Assembly (NCBI RefSeq): GCF_000518785.1
Contig: NZ_JAEG01000001.1
Span: forward strand, 62,001-126,000
From: Paenirhizobium selenitireducens ATCC BAA-1503
GTDB taxonomy: Bacteria; Pseudomonadota; Alphaproteobacteria; Rhizobiales; Rhizobiaceae
Length of the DNA stretch: 64,000 bases
Direction of reading: 5' to 3'
Within the stretch, counting starts at the first letter, position 1. Every line of letters starts with the position of its first letter. Made by a program: the position numbers and the translations under genes. Below the pieces are notes generated by a model that saw nothing but the letters and a program-made list of their open reading frames with translations, was not told the DNA's origin and searched no databases. Shown here in pieces: positions 28,393 through 37,796 of this stretch.

Positions 28393-29583
28393 ATGAATAA
28401 CGCTGATGGCAATCATTCGAATCGGCGGAGAACGGCTTTGGGCGACAGGATTCGGGCGATCGGGTTGATGAGCGGCACCTCGATGGACGGGATGGACGTC
28501 GCCATGCTGACCACGGATGGCGAAAGCGTCGTCGAGCGGGGGCCATTTCTTGCCGTGCCCTATGACCCGGCCTTCCGGGAGCGGCTGAAACAGGGATTGG
28601 AGGACGCAAGGACGATGACCGTGCGATCGGCGCGTCCTGGTTCACTCGGCGAACTGGAACGGGAGCTGACGCTGCGCCACGCGGGGGCGGTCAAGACCTT
28701 TCTCTCGACGCACGGCCTGTCGGCGGGCGAGATCGCGGTGATCGGTTTCCACGGCCAGACGGTCCTGCATCGCCCGGACCAGGCGCTGACGGTTCAGATC
28801 GGCGACGGTGCGCTTTTGGCGCGGGAGACCGGCATCGATGTGGTCTACGACATGCGGGCCAATGACATGGCCCATGGCGGGCAGGGCGCTCCGCTGGTTC
28901 CCGCCTACCACGCGGCGCTCGCCGCCTCGCTCAAGGAGGCCGCCCGGCCGGTCTGCTTCGTCAACATCGGCGGCATTTCCAACCTGACCTATGTGGACGA
29001 CGAGGGACGGATCCTCGCCTTCGACAGCGGGCCGGGCAATGCGCTGATCGACCAATGGGTGGAGGTCAATGCCGGCGTGCCCTTCGATCAGGGCGGAATG
29101 ATCGCCTCCGAGGGCTCGGTGCTCATGCCGCTCGCCGAACGTTATCTCGACCATCCCTTCTTCACCACCGACCAGCGCCGCTCGCTCGACCGCAATGATT
29201 TTCGCCCGCCGGAACCGGATGAGGCCGGGCTGCACGACGGCGCACGCACGCTCGCCTATGTGACCGCCGCGGCTATCCTGCGCTCGGCCGGCCATCTGCC
29301 CCATCCGCCGCAGACCTACATCATCAGCGGCGGCGGACGGCTCAACCGCACCATCATGGCGGACCTGAAGGAGATCACCGCCCGCAGCGGCGCAACCGTT
29401 CTGACGGCGGAAGAGGCCGGTTTCGACGGTGACGCGACGGAAGCCGAGGCCTGGGCCTATCTCGCCGTGCGCTCACTGAAGCGACTGCCGCTCACCTTCC
29501 CCGGAACGACGGGGGTAAAGGCGGCGGTAACCGGCGGTGTGCTGGCCCGCGCCAGGGTGCCGTCTCCGTCAGCGGCCAAATAG
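28393..29583 (+). CDS. anmK: 1,6-anhydro-N-acetylmuramic acid kinase
   Basis: Converts recycled anhydro-MurNAc to MurNAc-6-phosphate with ATP in cell wall recycling. The 396-residue protein has the family start [17 protein letters not shown], the HGQTVLHRP and [13 protein letters not shown] blocks and the C-terminal [11 protein letters not shown] nucleotide site. Start at ATG 28393 is the first good in-frame ATG. The 3' end overlaps the convergent patatin gene by 15 bp. Confidence 0.94.
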   Translation: MNNADGNHSNRRRTALGDRIRAIGLMSGTSMDGMDVAMLTTDGESVVERGPFLAVPYDPAFRERLKQGLEDARTMTVRSARPGSLGELERELTLRHAGAVKTFLSTHGLSAGEIAVIGFHGQTVLHRPDQALTVQIGDGALLARETGIDVVYDMRANDMAHGGQGAPLVPAYHAALAASLKEAARPVCFVNIGGISNLTYVDDEGRILAFDSGPGNALIDQWVEVNAGVPFDQGGMIASEGSVLMPLAERYLDHPFFTTDQRRSLDRNDFRPPEPDEAGLHDGARTLAYVTAAAILRSAGHLPHPPQTYIISGGGRLNRTIMADLKEITARSGATVLTAEEAGFDGDATEAEAWAYLAVRSLKRLPLTFPGTTGVKAAVTGGVLARARVPSPSAAK

Positions 29584-30432
29584 TTTCGGCATGGTCCTGG
29601 CGAAGGCGGCGCCATCCCGCAGGCCCACTTCGAAGGCATGCCTGAGACCGGCCGCATCCGAAACCGTGAACTTGTTGACGCGGATGTCCTCGCTCGGCCC
29701 GACGACGACGCGGTTGGGCGAAGCCGGCGGCAGCCGGCCGTAGCGCGTGGTCAGAAGCAGCGTCCGGCCGCCGGCCGCCTCGGTCTCGGAAAGCCGGATG
29801 GTTGGCGGATTGTCGACCAGCCCGCCGTCGAGATGGTCGCGCTCAGCGACACGGCCGACCGGCATGAAGGGCGGCACCGACGAAGTGGCCATCATCGCGT
29901 CGACCAGATCGGCCGAGGAGGAAATCTCATGGGTCGAGATCCAGACGGGTTTCAGCCCGAGATACCGGCCGGCCTTGGAATGGGCGCCACCGGTCAGGCG
30001 CTTCTCGATCTGGTAGGCGGCGATCGAACCGAGCGCAGCAAGCCCGCCTGGCATCCATTCCGGCGGTCGCGCCAGCTGGATCAGCATCGGCGGTGCGGCT
30101 TTGAGGGCAGCAAGCTCCGCCTCGCCGAATTGCTCGGCGAGAAACTGCCGGAACAGGCCTCCGACGACCAGCGGCGACCGGCGCTCTTTCAACGCCGCCC
30201 AGTCGAGATCCGGGATATTGCGTTCGGCGAAGGTGAATGCGGCATTGCGCACCCGCTCGCCAACGCCCGCCAGGCTCATCGCGCAGTGATAGGCGCCGGC
30301 CGACACCGCTACATAGTAGGATGGTCGCTGCGGATAGCGCAGGTTCAGCGCCAGATGGAAACCGCTCTGCCAGTAGCAGCGGTTTCCGCCGCCGGCAAAG
30401 CCGATCGCATCGAAGGAAAGGGCGTCAGGCAT
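29569..30432 (-). CDS. patatin-like phospholipase family protein
   Basis: A 287-residue patatin-fold acyl hydrolase. The oxyanion-hole glycine run ([13 protein letters not shown]) is followed by the nucleophile Ser44 in AVSAGAYH, which replaces the first Gly of the usual GxSxG, and the catalytic Asp in [10 protein letters not shown]. No signal peptide is evident, so it is probably cytosolic or peripherally membrane-bound. Its 3' end overlaps anmK convergently; no operon partner is apparent. Substrate unknown. Confidence 0.85.
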   Translation of the reverse strand: MPDALSFDAIGFAGGGNRCYWQSGFHLALNLRYPQRPSYYVAVSAGAYHCAMSLAGVGERVRNAAFTFAERNIPDLDWAALKERRSPLVVGGLFRQFLAEQFGEAELAALKAAPPMLIQLARPPEWMPGGLAALGSIAAYQIEKRLTGGAHSKAGRYLGLKPVWISTHEISSSADLVDAMMATSSVPPFMPVGRVAERDHLDGGLVDNPPTIRLSETEAAGGRTLLLTTRYGRLPPASPNRVVVGPSEDIRVNKFTVSDAAGLRHAFEVGLRDGAAFARTMPKLFGR

Positions 30433-30609
30433 CTAGGCGGATCTAACGTCGGGTTGAAAAAATCTTGTGGCTATTGTTCAAGTCAGAACAATCTTGCTGT
30501 GCTTTGTCAACGCCGGTTGCGCCAATCCTGACCGGTGGCCGGCAAGATTCGCGCAACGAAAAACGCCGGCCTCTCGACTGGCGTCCTCTTGAAATGGGAT
30601 GGCCCGCGA

Positions 30610-31287
30610 TCAGCGGATGCGCTTGGCGGCCGGTTCCGGCACCAGTTCGCCCTCGAGGCGACGGTCGAGATAGTCCTCGCATTCGGCCATCAGCGTTTCG
30701 GTCTGGCCCGAGAAGAAGTGGTTGGCGCCGGGCAGTGTCTTCTGGGTGATCAGGATGCCCTTCTGCGTCTTCAGCTTGTCGACCAGGCCCTGGACGTCCT
30801 TTTCCGGTGCAACCTTGTCGGCATCGCCATGGATGATCAGGCCGGATGACGGGCAGGGGGCGAGGAAGGAGAAGTCATAGGTATTGGGCTGCGGCGCGAT
30901 CGAGATGAAGCCCTCGATCTCCGGCCGCCGCATCAGAAGCTGCATGCCGATCCAGGCGCCGAAATTGTAGCCGGCGACCCAGCAGCTCTTCGAATCGGGA
31001 TGCAGGCTCTGCACCCAGTCGAGCGCCGAGGCCGCATCCGACAGTTCGCCCGCGCCATGGTCGAATTCGCCCTGGCTGCGGCCGATGCCGCGAAAGTTGA
31101 AGCGCAACGTGGTAAATCCGCGCTTCTGGAACATGTAGAAGAGTTGGTAGACGATCTGGTTGTTCATCGTGCCGCCGAACTGCGGATGCGGATGCAGGAT
31201 GATCGCGATCGGCGCGCTTTTCTCCTTGGACGGCTGGTACCGTCCTTCGAGGCGGCCCGCCGGGCCGTTGAAAATCACTTCGGGCAT
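30610..31287 (-). CDS. alpha/beta hydrolase fold protein (COG2945) with Asn at the nucleophile position
   Basis: The 225-residue protein matches the short COG2945 alpha/beta hydrolases: IILHPHPQFGGTMNN at the start, LRFNFRGIGRSQGEFD, the elbow, IHGDADKVAP with the acid, and GANHFFSG with the His. The elbow reads VAGYNFGAW (codon AAT at about 30966-30968), so the expected Ser nucleophile is Asn. It may be a non-catalytic member. The ATG at 31287 is used; a longer upstream start is unlikely. Divergent from the suf operon. Confidence 0.85.
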   Translation of the reverse strand: MPEVIFNGPAGRLEGRYQPSKEKSAPIAIILHPHPQFGGTMNNQIVYQLFYMFQKRGFTTLRFNFRGIGRSQGEFDHGAGELSDAASALDWVQSLHPDSKSCWVAGYNFGAWIGMQLLMRRPEIEGFISIAPQPNTYDFSFLAPCPSSGLIIHGDADKVAPEKDVQGLVDKLKTQKGILITQKTLPGANHFFSGQTETLMAECEDYLDRRLEGELVPEPAAKRIR

Positions 31288-31341
31288 TGAAACTCCGGTC
31301 CGTGCAAATTTCTGTGGTTCCTGGACAAGCATTCCTGCCAG

Positions 31342-31359
31342 CTGACTTGACGAAGTCAG
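31342..31359. promoter_or_regulatory. perfect dyad in the suf divergent promoter region
   Basis: CTGACTT (31342-31348) and AAGTCAG (31353-31359) form a perfect inverted repeat with a 4-bp centre. It overlaps a TTGACG that could serve as the -35 of the suf promoter (31347-31352), with TAAAAC (31370-31375) 17 bp on. The binding protein is unknown; the spacing is one base off the RirA iron box pattern TGA-N9-TCA. Confidence 0.4.
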
Positions 31360-31379
31360 TCAACTTTCATAAAACCCAG

Positions 31380-31396
31380 TTTAGAATTGTTCGAAA
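31380..31396. promoter_or_regulatory. Irr-type iron control element (ICE box) at the suf promoter
   Basis: TTTAGAATTGTTCGAAA matches the rhizobial Irr-binding ICE pattern TTTAGAA-N3-TTCTAAA with one mismatch. It lies just downstream of the putative -10, a place where bound Irr would repress suf when iron is scarce. suf operons in Rhizobium and Agrobacterium are known members of the Irr/RirA network. Confidence 0.65.
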
Positions 31397-31503
31397 CTGG
31401 ATCGGCTGTCCATCCAAGGTCGAAGGTGTCATAGGACAAGCCCGACGGAAATTTCAAGGAAAATGCGCTTGCTGGTGGCCAGTGAGCGCGACACGGACGC
31501 GAT

Positions 31504-32670
31504 ATGGCCAAGGAGCGCATCTATCTCGACTGGAATGCCACCGCCCCCCTGATGGAGGCGGCGCGCTCCGTCATGGTCGATGCGCTCGCTCTGACGGGCA
31601 ACCCCAATTCCGTGCATGCCGAGGGCCGTGCCGCCAGGGCCGTCATCGAGACGGCCCGCCGCGAAGTGGCCTCCCTTGTTGGTGCCACGGCCGCCAACGT
31701 CATCTTCACGGCTGGTGCGACCGAGGCCGCCAATCTGGTGCTGACGCCGTCCTACCGGATGGGAAAGGCGCCCTTGCCGATCGGCCGGCTCTATGTTTCG
31801 GCCATCGAGCATCCGGCCGTGCGCGAGGGTGGGCGATTCGCGCCCGGGCAGATCGGCGAATTTCCGGTGACCCCTGACGGGTTGACGGATCTCGAGGCGC
31901 TGGAACGGCTTCTTTCCGCCCATGACGCCTCGACGGGGCTGCCGCTGGTGGCGGTGATGGCGGTCAACAACGAGACCGGCATCATCCAACCGATCCGGGA
32001 GGCCGCCCAGATCGTACACAGGCATGGCGGCCTGCTGCTGGTCGATGCGGTCCAGGCGGCCGGGCGGATCCCGCTCGATCTGCAGGACATCGGTGCCGAC
32101 TTCCTCGTTCTTTCCGCCCACAAGCTGGGCGGACCGAAAGGGGCTGGCGCGCTGATCGCCCGTGGCGAAACCCTGATGCCCGCGCCGCTGATCCGCGGCG
32201 GCGGCCAGGAAAAGGGCCACCGGGCGGGGACCGAGAATGTCGCGGCGATTGCCGGCTTCGGCGCCGTTGCGGCCTGGGCGCGAACCGGGCTCGAGGCCAG
32301 AAATGCGGCAATCGGCGCCTTGCGCGACCGATTGGAACAAGGCATGCGGAGCGCGGCGCCTGATCTTGTCATTCATGGTGAGGGGATCGCGCGCGTCGCC
32401 AATACGAGTTTCTTCACCCTGCCGGGTCTGAAGGCGGAGACGGGCCAGATCGCCTTCGATCTGGAGGGAGTAGCGCTCTCTGCGGGGGCGGCCTGTTCGT
32501 CCGGCAAGCTCGGCGCCAGCCACGTGCTGACCGCCATGGGACAGGACGCCAAGACGGGGGCCTTGCGCATCTCGCTCGGGGCGGCGACGACACGAGACGA
32601 TATCGACCGCACGGTCGAGATATTTGCGAAGATCGCGGGGCGCCGGAAAATCTCCGGCGAAGCCGCATGA
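31504..32670 (+). CDS. cysteine desulfurase, IscS/NifS type, first gene of the suf operon
   Basis: A PLP enzyme that takes sulfur from cysteine. The 388-residue protein has YLDWNATAPLM at the start, TAGATEAANLVL, NNETGIIQPI, the PLP lysine in LSAHKLGGPKGAG, and the catalytic loop Cys in GAACSSGKLGAS, the class I arrangement. It differs from the second desulfurase at 36542, which is class II. It leads the operon behind the Irr-like box and is followed by sufB after 144 bp. Confidence 0.93.
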   Translation: MAKERIYLDWNATAPLMEAARSVMVDALALTGNPNSVHAEGRAARAVIETARREVASLVGATAANVIFTAGATEAANLVLTPSYRMGKAPLPIGRLYVSAIEHPAVREGGRFAPGQIGEFPVTPDGLTDLEALERLLSAHDASTGLPLVAVMAVNNETGIIQPIREAAQIVHRHGGLLLVDAVQAAGRIPLDLQDIGADFLVLSAHKLGGPKGAGALIARGETLMPAPLIRGGGQEKGHRAGTENVAAIAGFGAVAAWARTGLEARNAAIGALRDRLEQGMRSAAPDLVIHGEGIARVANTSFFTLPGLKAETGQIAFDLEGVALSAGAACSSGKLGASHVLTAMGQDAKTGALRISLGAATTRDDIDRTVEIFAKIAGRRKISGEAA

Positions 32671-32814
32671 AAGACCGGGAAAAATTGCCAAAAACCAATT
32701 TTCTCCTTGCCGCGAGGGTGAAAAACACGCCTCTGGCGACTACATAGGGGCGGGTTTCCGCTCAATACGTTGACAAGCTGCCGGCCTTTGATCCGGCAAG
32801 ATTGGAGAACGCGA

Positions 32815-34284
32815 ATGGCTGCTGTGCAGGAAACGATCGATCAGGTTCGCCAGATCGATGTCGACCAGTACAAATACGGTTTCGAGACGATGATCGAAGT
32901 CGACAAGGCTCCCAAGGGCCTGTCGGAAGACATCATCCGCTTCATTTCCGCAAAGAAGAACGAACCGGAATGGATGCTTGCCTGGCGGCTCGACGCCTAC
33001 AAGCGTTGGCTCACCATGGAAGAGCCGACCTGGGCGCGCGTCAATTATCCGAAGATCGACTTCAACGACCTCTATTATTACGCCGCGCCGAAGAGCACGA
33101 CGGGTCCGACCTCGATCGACGAGGTCGATCCGGAGCTGCTGAAGGTCTATGAAAAGCTCGGCATTCCGCTGCGTGAACAGGAGATTCTCGCCGGCGTGCA
33201 GACCTCCAAGATCGCCGTCGATGCCGTGTTCGACAGCGTCTCGGTCGTCACCACCTTCAAGGAAGAACTGAAGAAGGCCGGCGTGATCTTCATGTCGATC
33301 TCGGAGGCGATCCGCGAGCATCCCGAGCTGGTGCAGAAATATCTCGGCTCCGTCGTGCCGGTTACCGACAATTATTATGCGACGCTCAATACGGCGGTCT
33401 TCACCGACGGTTCCTTCGTCTTCGTGCCGAAGGGCGTTCGCTGCCCGATGGAATTGTCGACCTATTTCCGCATTAACGAGAAGAACACCGGCCAGTTCGA
33501 GCGCACGCTGATCATCGCCGAGGAGGGGGCTTACGTCTCCTATCTCGAAGGCTGCACCGCGCCGCAGCGCGACGAGAACCAGCTGCACGCCGCCGTGGTC
33601 GAGCTGGTGGCGCTGGACGATGCCGAGATCAAGTATTCCACCGTCCAGAACTGGTATCCGGGCGACAAGGACGGCAAGGGCGGCATCTACAACTTCGTCA
33701 CCAAGCGTGGCGACTGCCGGGGCAAGAATTCCAAGATCTCCTGGACCCAGGTCGAGACCGGTTCGGCGATCACCTGGAAATACCCGTCCTGCATCCTGCG
33801 CGGCGACGGCTCGCGCGGCGAGTTCTACTCGATCGCCGTGTCGAACGGCCACCAGCAGATCGACAGTGGCACCAAGATGATCCATCTCGGCAAGAACACG
33901 TCGAGCCGCATCATCTCCAAGGGCATTTCCGCCGGCTTCTCCAACAACACCTATCGCGGCCAGGTTTCGGCCCACCGCAAGGCGGAGAATGCCCGCAATT
34001 TTACCCAGTGCGACTCACTCCTGATCGGCGACAAGTGCGGCGCACACACGGTGCCCTATATCGAGGCGAAGAACTCGACGGCGCAGTTCGAGCACGAGGC
34101 GACCACCTCGAAGATCTCCGAGGACCAGCTGTTCTACTGCCTGCAGCGCGGCATTCCGCAGGAAGCGGCGATCGCGCTGATCGTCAACGGCTTCGTCCGG
34201 GAAGTCATCCAGGAACTGCCGATGGAATTTGCCGTCGAAGCGCAGAAGCTCATCGGCATCTCGCTCGAGGGGAGCGTGGGGTAA
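32815..34284 (+). CDS. sufB: Fe-S cluster assembly scaffold SufB
   Basis: Core of the SufBC2D complex on which iron-sulfur clusters form. The 489-residue protein has the SufB hallmark [22 protein letters not shown], the [20 protein letters not shown] region and the C-terminal [15 protein letters not shown]. Start ATG 32815 follows TTGGAGAA; an earlier in-frame start at 32770 adds no conserved sequence. The TAA stop overlaps the ATG of the small gene that follows (TAATG). Confidence 0.97.
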   Translation: MAAVQETIDQVRQIDVDQYKYGFETMIEVDKAPKGLSEDIIRFISAKKNEPEWMLAWRLDAYKRWLTMEEPTWARVNYPKIDFNDLYYYAAPKSTTGPTSIDEVDPELLKVYEKLGIPLREQEILAGVQTSKIAVDAVFDSVSVVTTFKEELKKAGVIFMSISEAIREHPELVQKYLGSVVPVTDNYYATLNTAVFTDGSFVFVPKGVRCPMELSTYFRINEKNTGQFERTLIIAEEGAYVSYLEGCTAPQRDENQLHAAVVELVALDDAEIKYSTVQNWYPGDKDGKGGIYNFVTKRGDCRGKNSKISWTQVETGSAITWKYPSCILRGDGSRGEFYSIAVSNGHQQIDSGTKMIHLGKNTSSRIISKGISAGFSNNTYRGQVSAHRKAENARNFTQCDSLLIGDKCGAHTVPYIEAKNSTAQFEHEATTSKISEDQLFYCLQRGIPQEAAIALIVNGFVREVIQELPMEFAVEAQKLIGISLEGSVG

Positions 34285-34439
34285 TGGATGCGATCGGCCT
34301 GATCTACTACGCGGTAGTGTGCGGGGGCGTCGCCCTCTTCTCACCGAATGTGTCGAACAGGTTCGCGCGCGTTGCCATAGGCTTGGCGGCCGGAGCGGTT
34401 TCGGCCTTCATCCTACCCAGTATGCGCGCACTCTTTTGA
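34284..34439 (+). CDS. small two-helix membrane protein between sufB and sufC (51 aa)
   Basis: A 51-codon frame starting at the ATG that overlaps the sufB stop, with GGGGAG about 10 bp upstream. The product has two hydrophobic segments (about residues 2-20, IGLIYYAVVCGGVALF, and 28-46, VAIGLAAGAVSAFILP) joined by a short turn with Asn, Arg and Phe. The coupling to sufB, an SD-like signal and amphipathic design argue for a real gene. I do not recognise the family; suf operons usually go straight from sufB to sufC. Confidence 0.55.
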   Translation: MDAIGLIYYAVVCGGVALFSPNVSNRFARVAIGLAAGAVSAFILPSMRALF

Positions 34440-34495
34440 ATTGATGACAGATGGAGCGCTGAGCTTGCTCGCGCGTTGATAAACAGGAAAAGACC

Positions 34496-35251
34496 ATGCT
34501 TGAAATCAGAAACCTCCATGCCCGCATCGCCGAGGACGGCACCGAAATCATCCGGGGCCTGAACCTGACGGTCAAGGCCGGCGAAGTCGCCGCGATCATG
34601 GGCCCGAACGGCTCGGGCAAGTCGACGCTGTCCTACATCCTGTCCGGCCGCGAAGACTATGAAGTCACCGAGGGCGACATTCTCTACAACGGCGAGAGCA
34701 TCCTAGAACTCGACGCCGCCGAGCGCGCCGCCAAGGGCATCTTCCTTGCCTTTCAGTACCCGGTCGAAATCCCCGGCGTCGCCACCATGCAGTTCCTCAA
34801 GGTGGCGATGAACGAGCAACGCAAGGCGCGCGGCGAGGCTGAGTTGACGACGCCGGATTTCATCCGCCGCGTCAAGGCGGCCGCCGGTGAGTTGCAGATC
34901 AACATGGACATGCTGAAGCGTCCTCTCAATGTCGGCTTTTCCGGCGGCGAGAAGAAGCGTGCCGAAATCCTGCAGATGGCGCTGCTGGAGCCAAAACTCT
35001 GCGTGCTCGACGAGACCGATTCGGGCCTCGACATCGACGCGCTGAGGATCGTCGCCGACGGCGTCAACGCGCTGAAGTCGCCGGATCGCGCCGTGATCGT
35101 CATCACCCACTACCAGCGCCTGCTCGACTACATCGTCCCGGATACCGTCCACGTCCTCTACAAGGGCCAGATCATCAAGACCGGCGACAAGAGCCTGGCG
35201 CTCGAACTCGAAGCCAACGGCTACGCCGACATCATCGGCGAAGCGGCCTGA
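34496..35251 (+). CDS. sufC: Fe-S cluster assembly ATPase SufC
   Basis: ABC-type ATPase of SufBC2D. The 251-residue protein has Walker A GPNGSGKST, the SufC-specific SGREDYEVTEGDI, signature FSGGEKKRAEILQMA, Walker B LCVLDETDSGLDIDALR and the switch ITHYQRLLDYI. It has no membrane segments, as expected for a cytosolic assembly ATPase. sufD follows 23 bp later. Confidence 0.97.
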   Translation: MLEIRNLHARIAEDGTEIIRGLNLTVKAGEVAAIMGPNGSGKSTLSYILSGREDYEVTEGDILYNGESILELDAAERAAKGIFLAFQYPVEIPGVATMQFLKVAMNEQRKARGEAELTTPDFIRRVKAAAGELQINMDMLKRPLNVGFSGGEKKRAEILQMALLEPKLCVLDETDSGLDIDALRIVADGVNALKSPDRAVIVITHYQRLLDYIVPDTVHVLYKGQIIKTGDKSLALELEANGYADIIGEAA

Positions 35252-35274
35252 ACGGCCGGGAAGGAGTTCCGACG

Positions 35275-36549
35275 ATGACATTGCAAGCTGCCAACCGGCT
35301 GACGGTTGCCGAAACCCAGCTGATCGAGGCCTATACGAGCCAGATCGGCGGGTTGCCCGGCGATGGCGACGTTCTCGTCGCCCGCGACCGCCTGTTCGAC
35401 GAACTGAAGCGGGCCGGCCTGCCGACCCGCCGCATCGAGGCCTGGCACTATACCGATCTCAAGGCATTGATGCGCGGCTTTCCGGCCATCGACCCTTCCG
35501 CAACCGCCACGGCGGTGGAACCGGTCGTTGCGGGCGCCACGGTACTGTCCCTCGTGCAGGGCAGGGCCGAGCTTGGTCCGATGCCGGACGGCGTCCAGGC
35601 AACCGCCTATCGCGACAGCCTGACCGACGGTTCGGCTGCCGGCCGGCTTTTCGCCCGCGACGGCGACGATGCGATCGGCCGGCTGAACGGCAGCTTCGTC
35701 AGCGACGGCATCGAGCTTCGCGTCGAAGACGGCGCCAGCATCGAGGCGCCGATCGAATTGCAGAGCGTTCACGCCAGCGGCCCGGTACATGTCCGGTTTC
35801 CCAGCCGTTTCGGCAAGGACAGCCGCGCGGTGGTGATCGAGCGCCATCTGTCGAACGGGGCAGGGGCGGCCCTCGTCTCCAGCGTTGCCGATCTGAAGAT
35901 CGACGACGGCGCGGACGTCACCTGGATCATTCTCCAGACCGAAGGCCCGGACGACACCCATCTCGGCCAGATCAAGGTCGAACTCGGCGCCCGTGCGCAG
36001 TTCCGCCTGTTCGTCGTCAATGCCGGCGGCAAGCTGGTGCGCCAGGAAGTTCACCTGCGCACGGCGGGCGAAGGCTCGGACTTCAAGCTTCGCGCCGTCA
36101 ATCTGCTCGGTGGCGAGACCCATACCGACGTGACCATGACGCTCGGTCACGACGTGCCGAACACCACGTCGACGGAGATCGTCCGCAGCGTGGTGTTCGA
36201 TCGCGCCAAGGGGGTGTTCCAGGGCATGATCAGGGTCGCGCCCGACGCCCAGAAGACCGATGCCCGCATGGCCTGCAACACGCTGCTGATGTCGGACGAC
36301 GGCGAGTTTTCGGTGAAGCCCGAACTCGAGATTTTTGCCGACGACGTGCAGTGCGCCCATGGCGCGACGGTCACCGACATCGACCACAACCACCTCTACT
36401 ATCTGATGGCCCGTGGCATTCCGCAGAAGAAGGCGCGCGGCCTGCTGATCAACGCCTTCGTGGCGGAGGTGGTCGAGGAGCTGGAAGACGAGGCGCTGGT
36501 CGAGGCGCTGGAAGGGATCATCACCGACTGGCTGGACAATCATGGCTGA
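35275..36549 (+). CDS. sufD: Fe-S cluster assembly protein SufD
   Basis: Partner of SufB in the SufBC2D scaffold. The 424-residue protein has the SufD N-terminal helical domain (RRIEAWHYTDLKALM), a central beta-helix and the C-terminal core with QCAHGATVTDIDHNHLYYL and ARGIPQKKARGLLINAFV. It overlaps sufS by 8 bp, so the two are coupled. Confidence 0.95.
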   Translation: MTLQAANRLTVAETQLIEAYTSQIGGLPGDGDVLVARDRLFDELKRAGLPTRRIEAWHYTDLKALMRGFPAIDPSATATAVEPVVAGATVLSLVQGRAELGPMPDGVQATAYRDSLTDGSAAGRLFARDGDDAIGRLNGSFVSDGIELRVEDGASIEAPIELQSVHASGPVHVRFPSRFGKDSRAVVIERHLSNGAGAALVSSVADLKIDDGADVTWIILQTEGPDDTHLGQIKVELGARAQFRLFVVNAGGKLVRQEVHLRTAGEGSDFKLRAVNLLGGETHTDVTMTLGHDVPNTTSTEIVRSVVFDRAKGVFQGMIRVAPDAQKTDARMACNTLLMSDDGEFSVKPELEIFADDVQCAHGATVTDIDHNHLYYLMARGIPQKKARGLLINAFVAEVVEELEDEALVEALEGIITDWLDNHG

Positions 36550-37786
36550 TCATCTCCCCGCACAGGTCGGTTATGACGTCGCGGCGGTGCGTCGCGACTT
36601 CCCCATCCTGTCGCGCGAAGTCTATGGCAAGCCGCTCGTCTATCTCGACAACGCCGCCTCTGCGCAGAAGCCGCGCCAGGTGATCGATGCCATCAGCCAC
36701 GCCTATTCGAACGAATATGCCAACGTGCATCGCGGCCTGCACTTCCTGTCGAATGCCGCGACGGACGCCTATGAGGGCGCGCGCGAAAAGGTGCGCCGTT
36801 TCCTCAATGCCGGCTCGGTGGACGAACTGGTCTTCACCAAGTCCTCGACCGAGGCGATCAACACGGTCGCCTATGGCTGGGGCATGACCCATATCGGCGA
36901 GGGCGACGAGATCGTCCTGTCGATCATGGAGCACCATTCCAACATCGTGCCCTGGCATTTCCTGCGCGAGCGCAAGGGCGCCAAGCTCGTCTGGGCGCCG
37001 GTCACCGACGACGGCGCCTTCGACCTCGAAGCCTTCGAGAAATGCCTGACCGAGCGCACCAAGCTCGTCGCCATCACGCATATGTCCAACGCACTCGGCA
37101 CGGTCGTGCCGATCAAGGACGTCTGCCGCATCGCCCATGCGCGCGGCATTCCGGTCATGGTCGACGGGTCCCAGGGCGCAGTGCACATGCCGGTCGATGT
37201 CCAGGATCTCGATTGCGACTGGTATGCGATCACCGGCCACAAGCTCTACGGCCCGTCGGGCATCGGCGTGCTCTACGGCAAGATGAACCGCTTGAAAGAC
37301 ATGCAGCCCTTCATGGGCGGCGGCGAGATGATCGTCGAGGTCACCGAGGACACCGTCACTTATAACGACCCGCCGCACCGCTTCGAAGCCGGCACGCCGC
37401 CGATCGTCCAGGCGATCGGTCTGGGCTATGCGCTCGACTATATCGAGGGCCTCGGTCGCGAGGCGATCGCCGCCCACGAGGAAAGCCTGCGCGCCTATGC
37501 CCATGAACGGCTCTCGGCGATCAATTCGCTGCGGATCATCGGCAATGCGCCGGGCAAGGGGGCGATCTTCTCCTTCGAACTCGGCGGCATCCATGCCCAT
37601 GACGTGTCGATGCTGATCGACCGTCGCGGCGTCGCCGTGCGTGCCGGTACCCATTGCGCCCAGCCGTTGCTTGCCCGTTTCGGAGTCACCTCGACCTGCC
37701 GGGCCTCCTTCGGTCTCTACAACACCCGTGCGGAAGTCGATGCGCTTGCAGATGCGCTCGACCATGCCCGCACCTTCTTCGCGTAA
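36542..37786 (+). CDS. sufS: cysteine desulfurase SufS (class II)
   Basis: Supplies persulfide sulfur to the SUF scaffold. The 414-residue PLP enzyme has YLDNAASAQKP, the PLP lysine in AITGHKLYGPSGIGVLYGK, and the catalytic Cys in GTHCAQPLL, the class II type. A sulfur acceptor SufE or SufU gene is not present in the window. SufT follows 10 bp later. Confidence 0.96.
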   Translation: MADHLPAQVGYDVAAVRRDFPILSREVYGKPLVYLDNAASAQKPRQVIDAISHAYSNEYANVHRGLHFLSNAATDAYEGAREKVRRFLNAGSVDELVFTKSSTEAINTVAYGWGMTHIGEGDEIVLSIMEHHSNIVPWHFLRERKGAKLVWAPVTDDGAFDLEAFEKCLTERTKLVAITHMSNALGTVVPIKDVCRIAHARGIPVMVDGSQGAVHMPVDVQDLDCDWYAITGHKLYGPSGIGVLYGKMNRLKDMQPFMGGGEMIVEVTEDTVTYNDPPHRFEAGTPPIVQAIGLGYALDYIEGLGREAIAAHEESLRAYAHERLSAINSLRIIGNAPGKGAIFSFELGGIHAHDVSMLIDRRGVAVRAGTHCAQPLLARFGVTSTCRASFGLYNTRAEVDALADALDHARTFFA

Positions 37787-37796
37787 GGAAACGTCG

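Noticed and set aside
30536-30575. GGCCGGC/GCCGGCC hairpin behind the alpha/beta hydrolase-like gene
   Set aside because: The loop is about 20 nt and no U-run follows on the minus strand, so it is not a convincing terminator.
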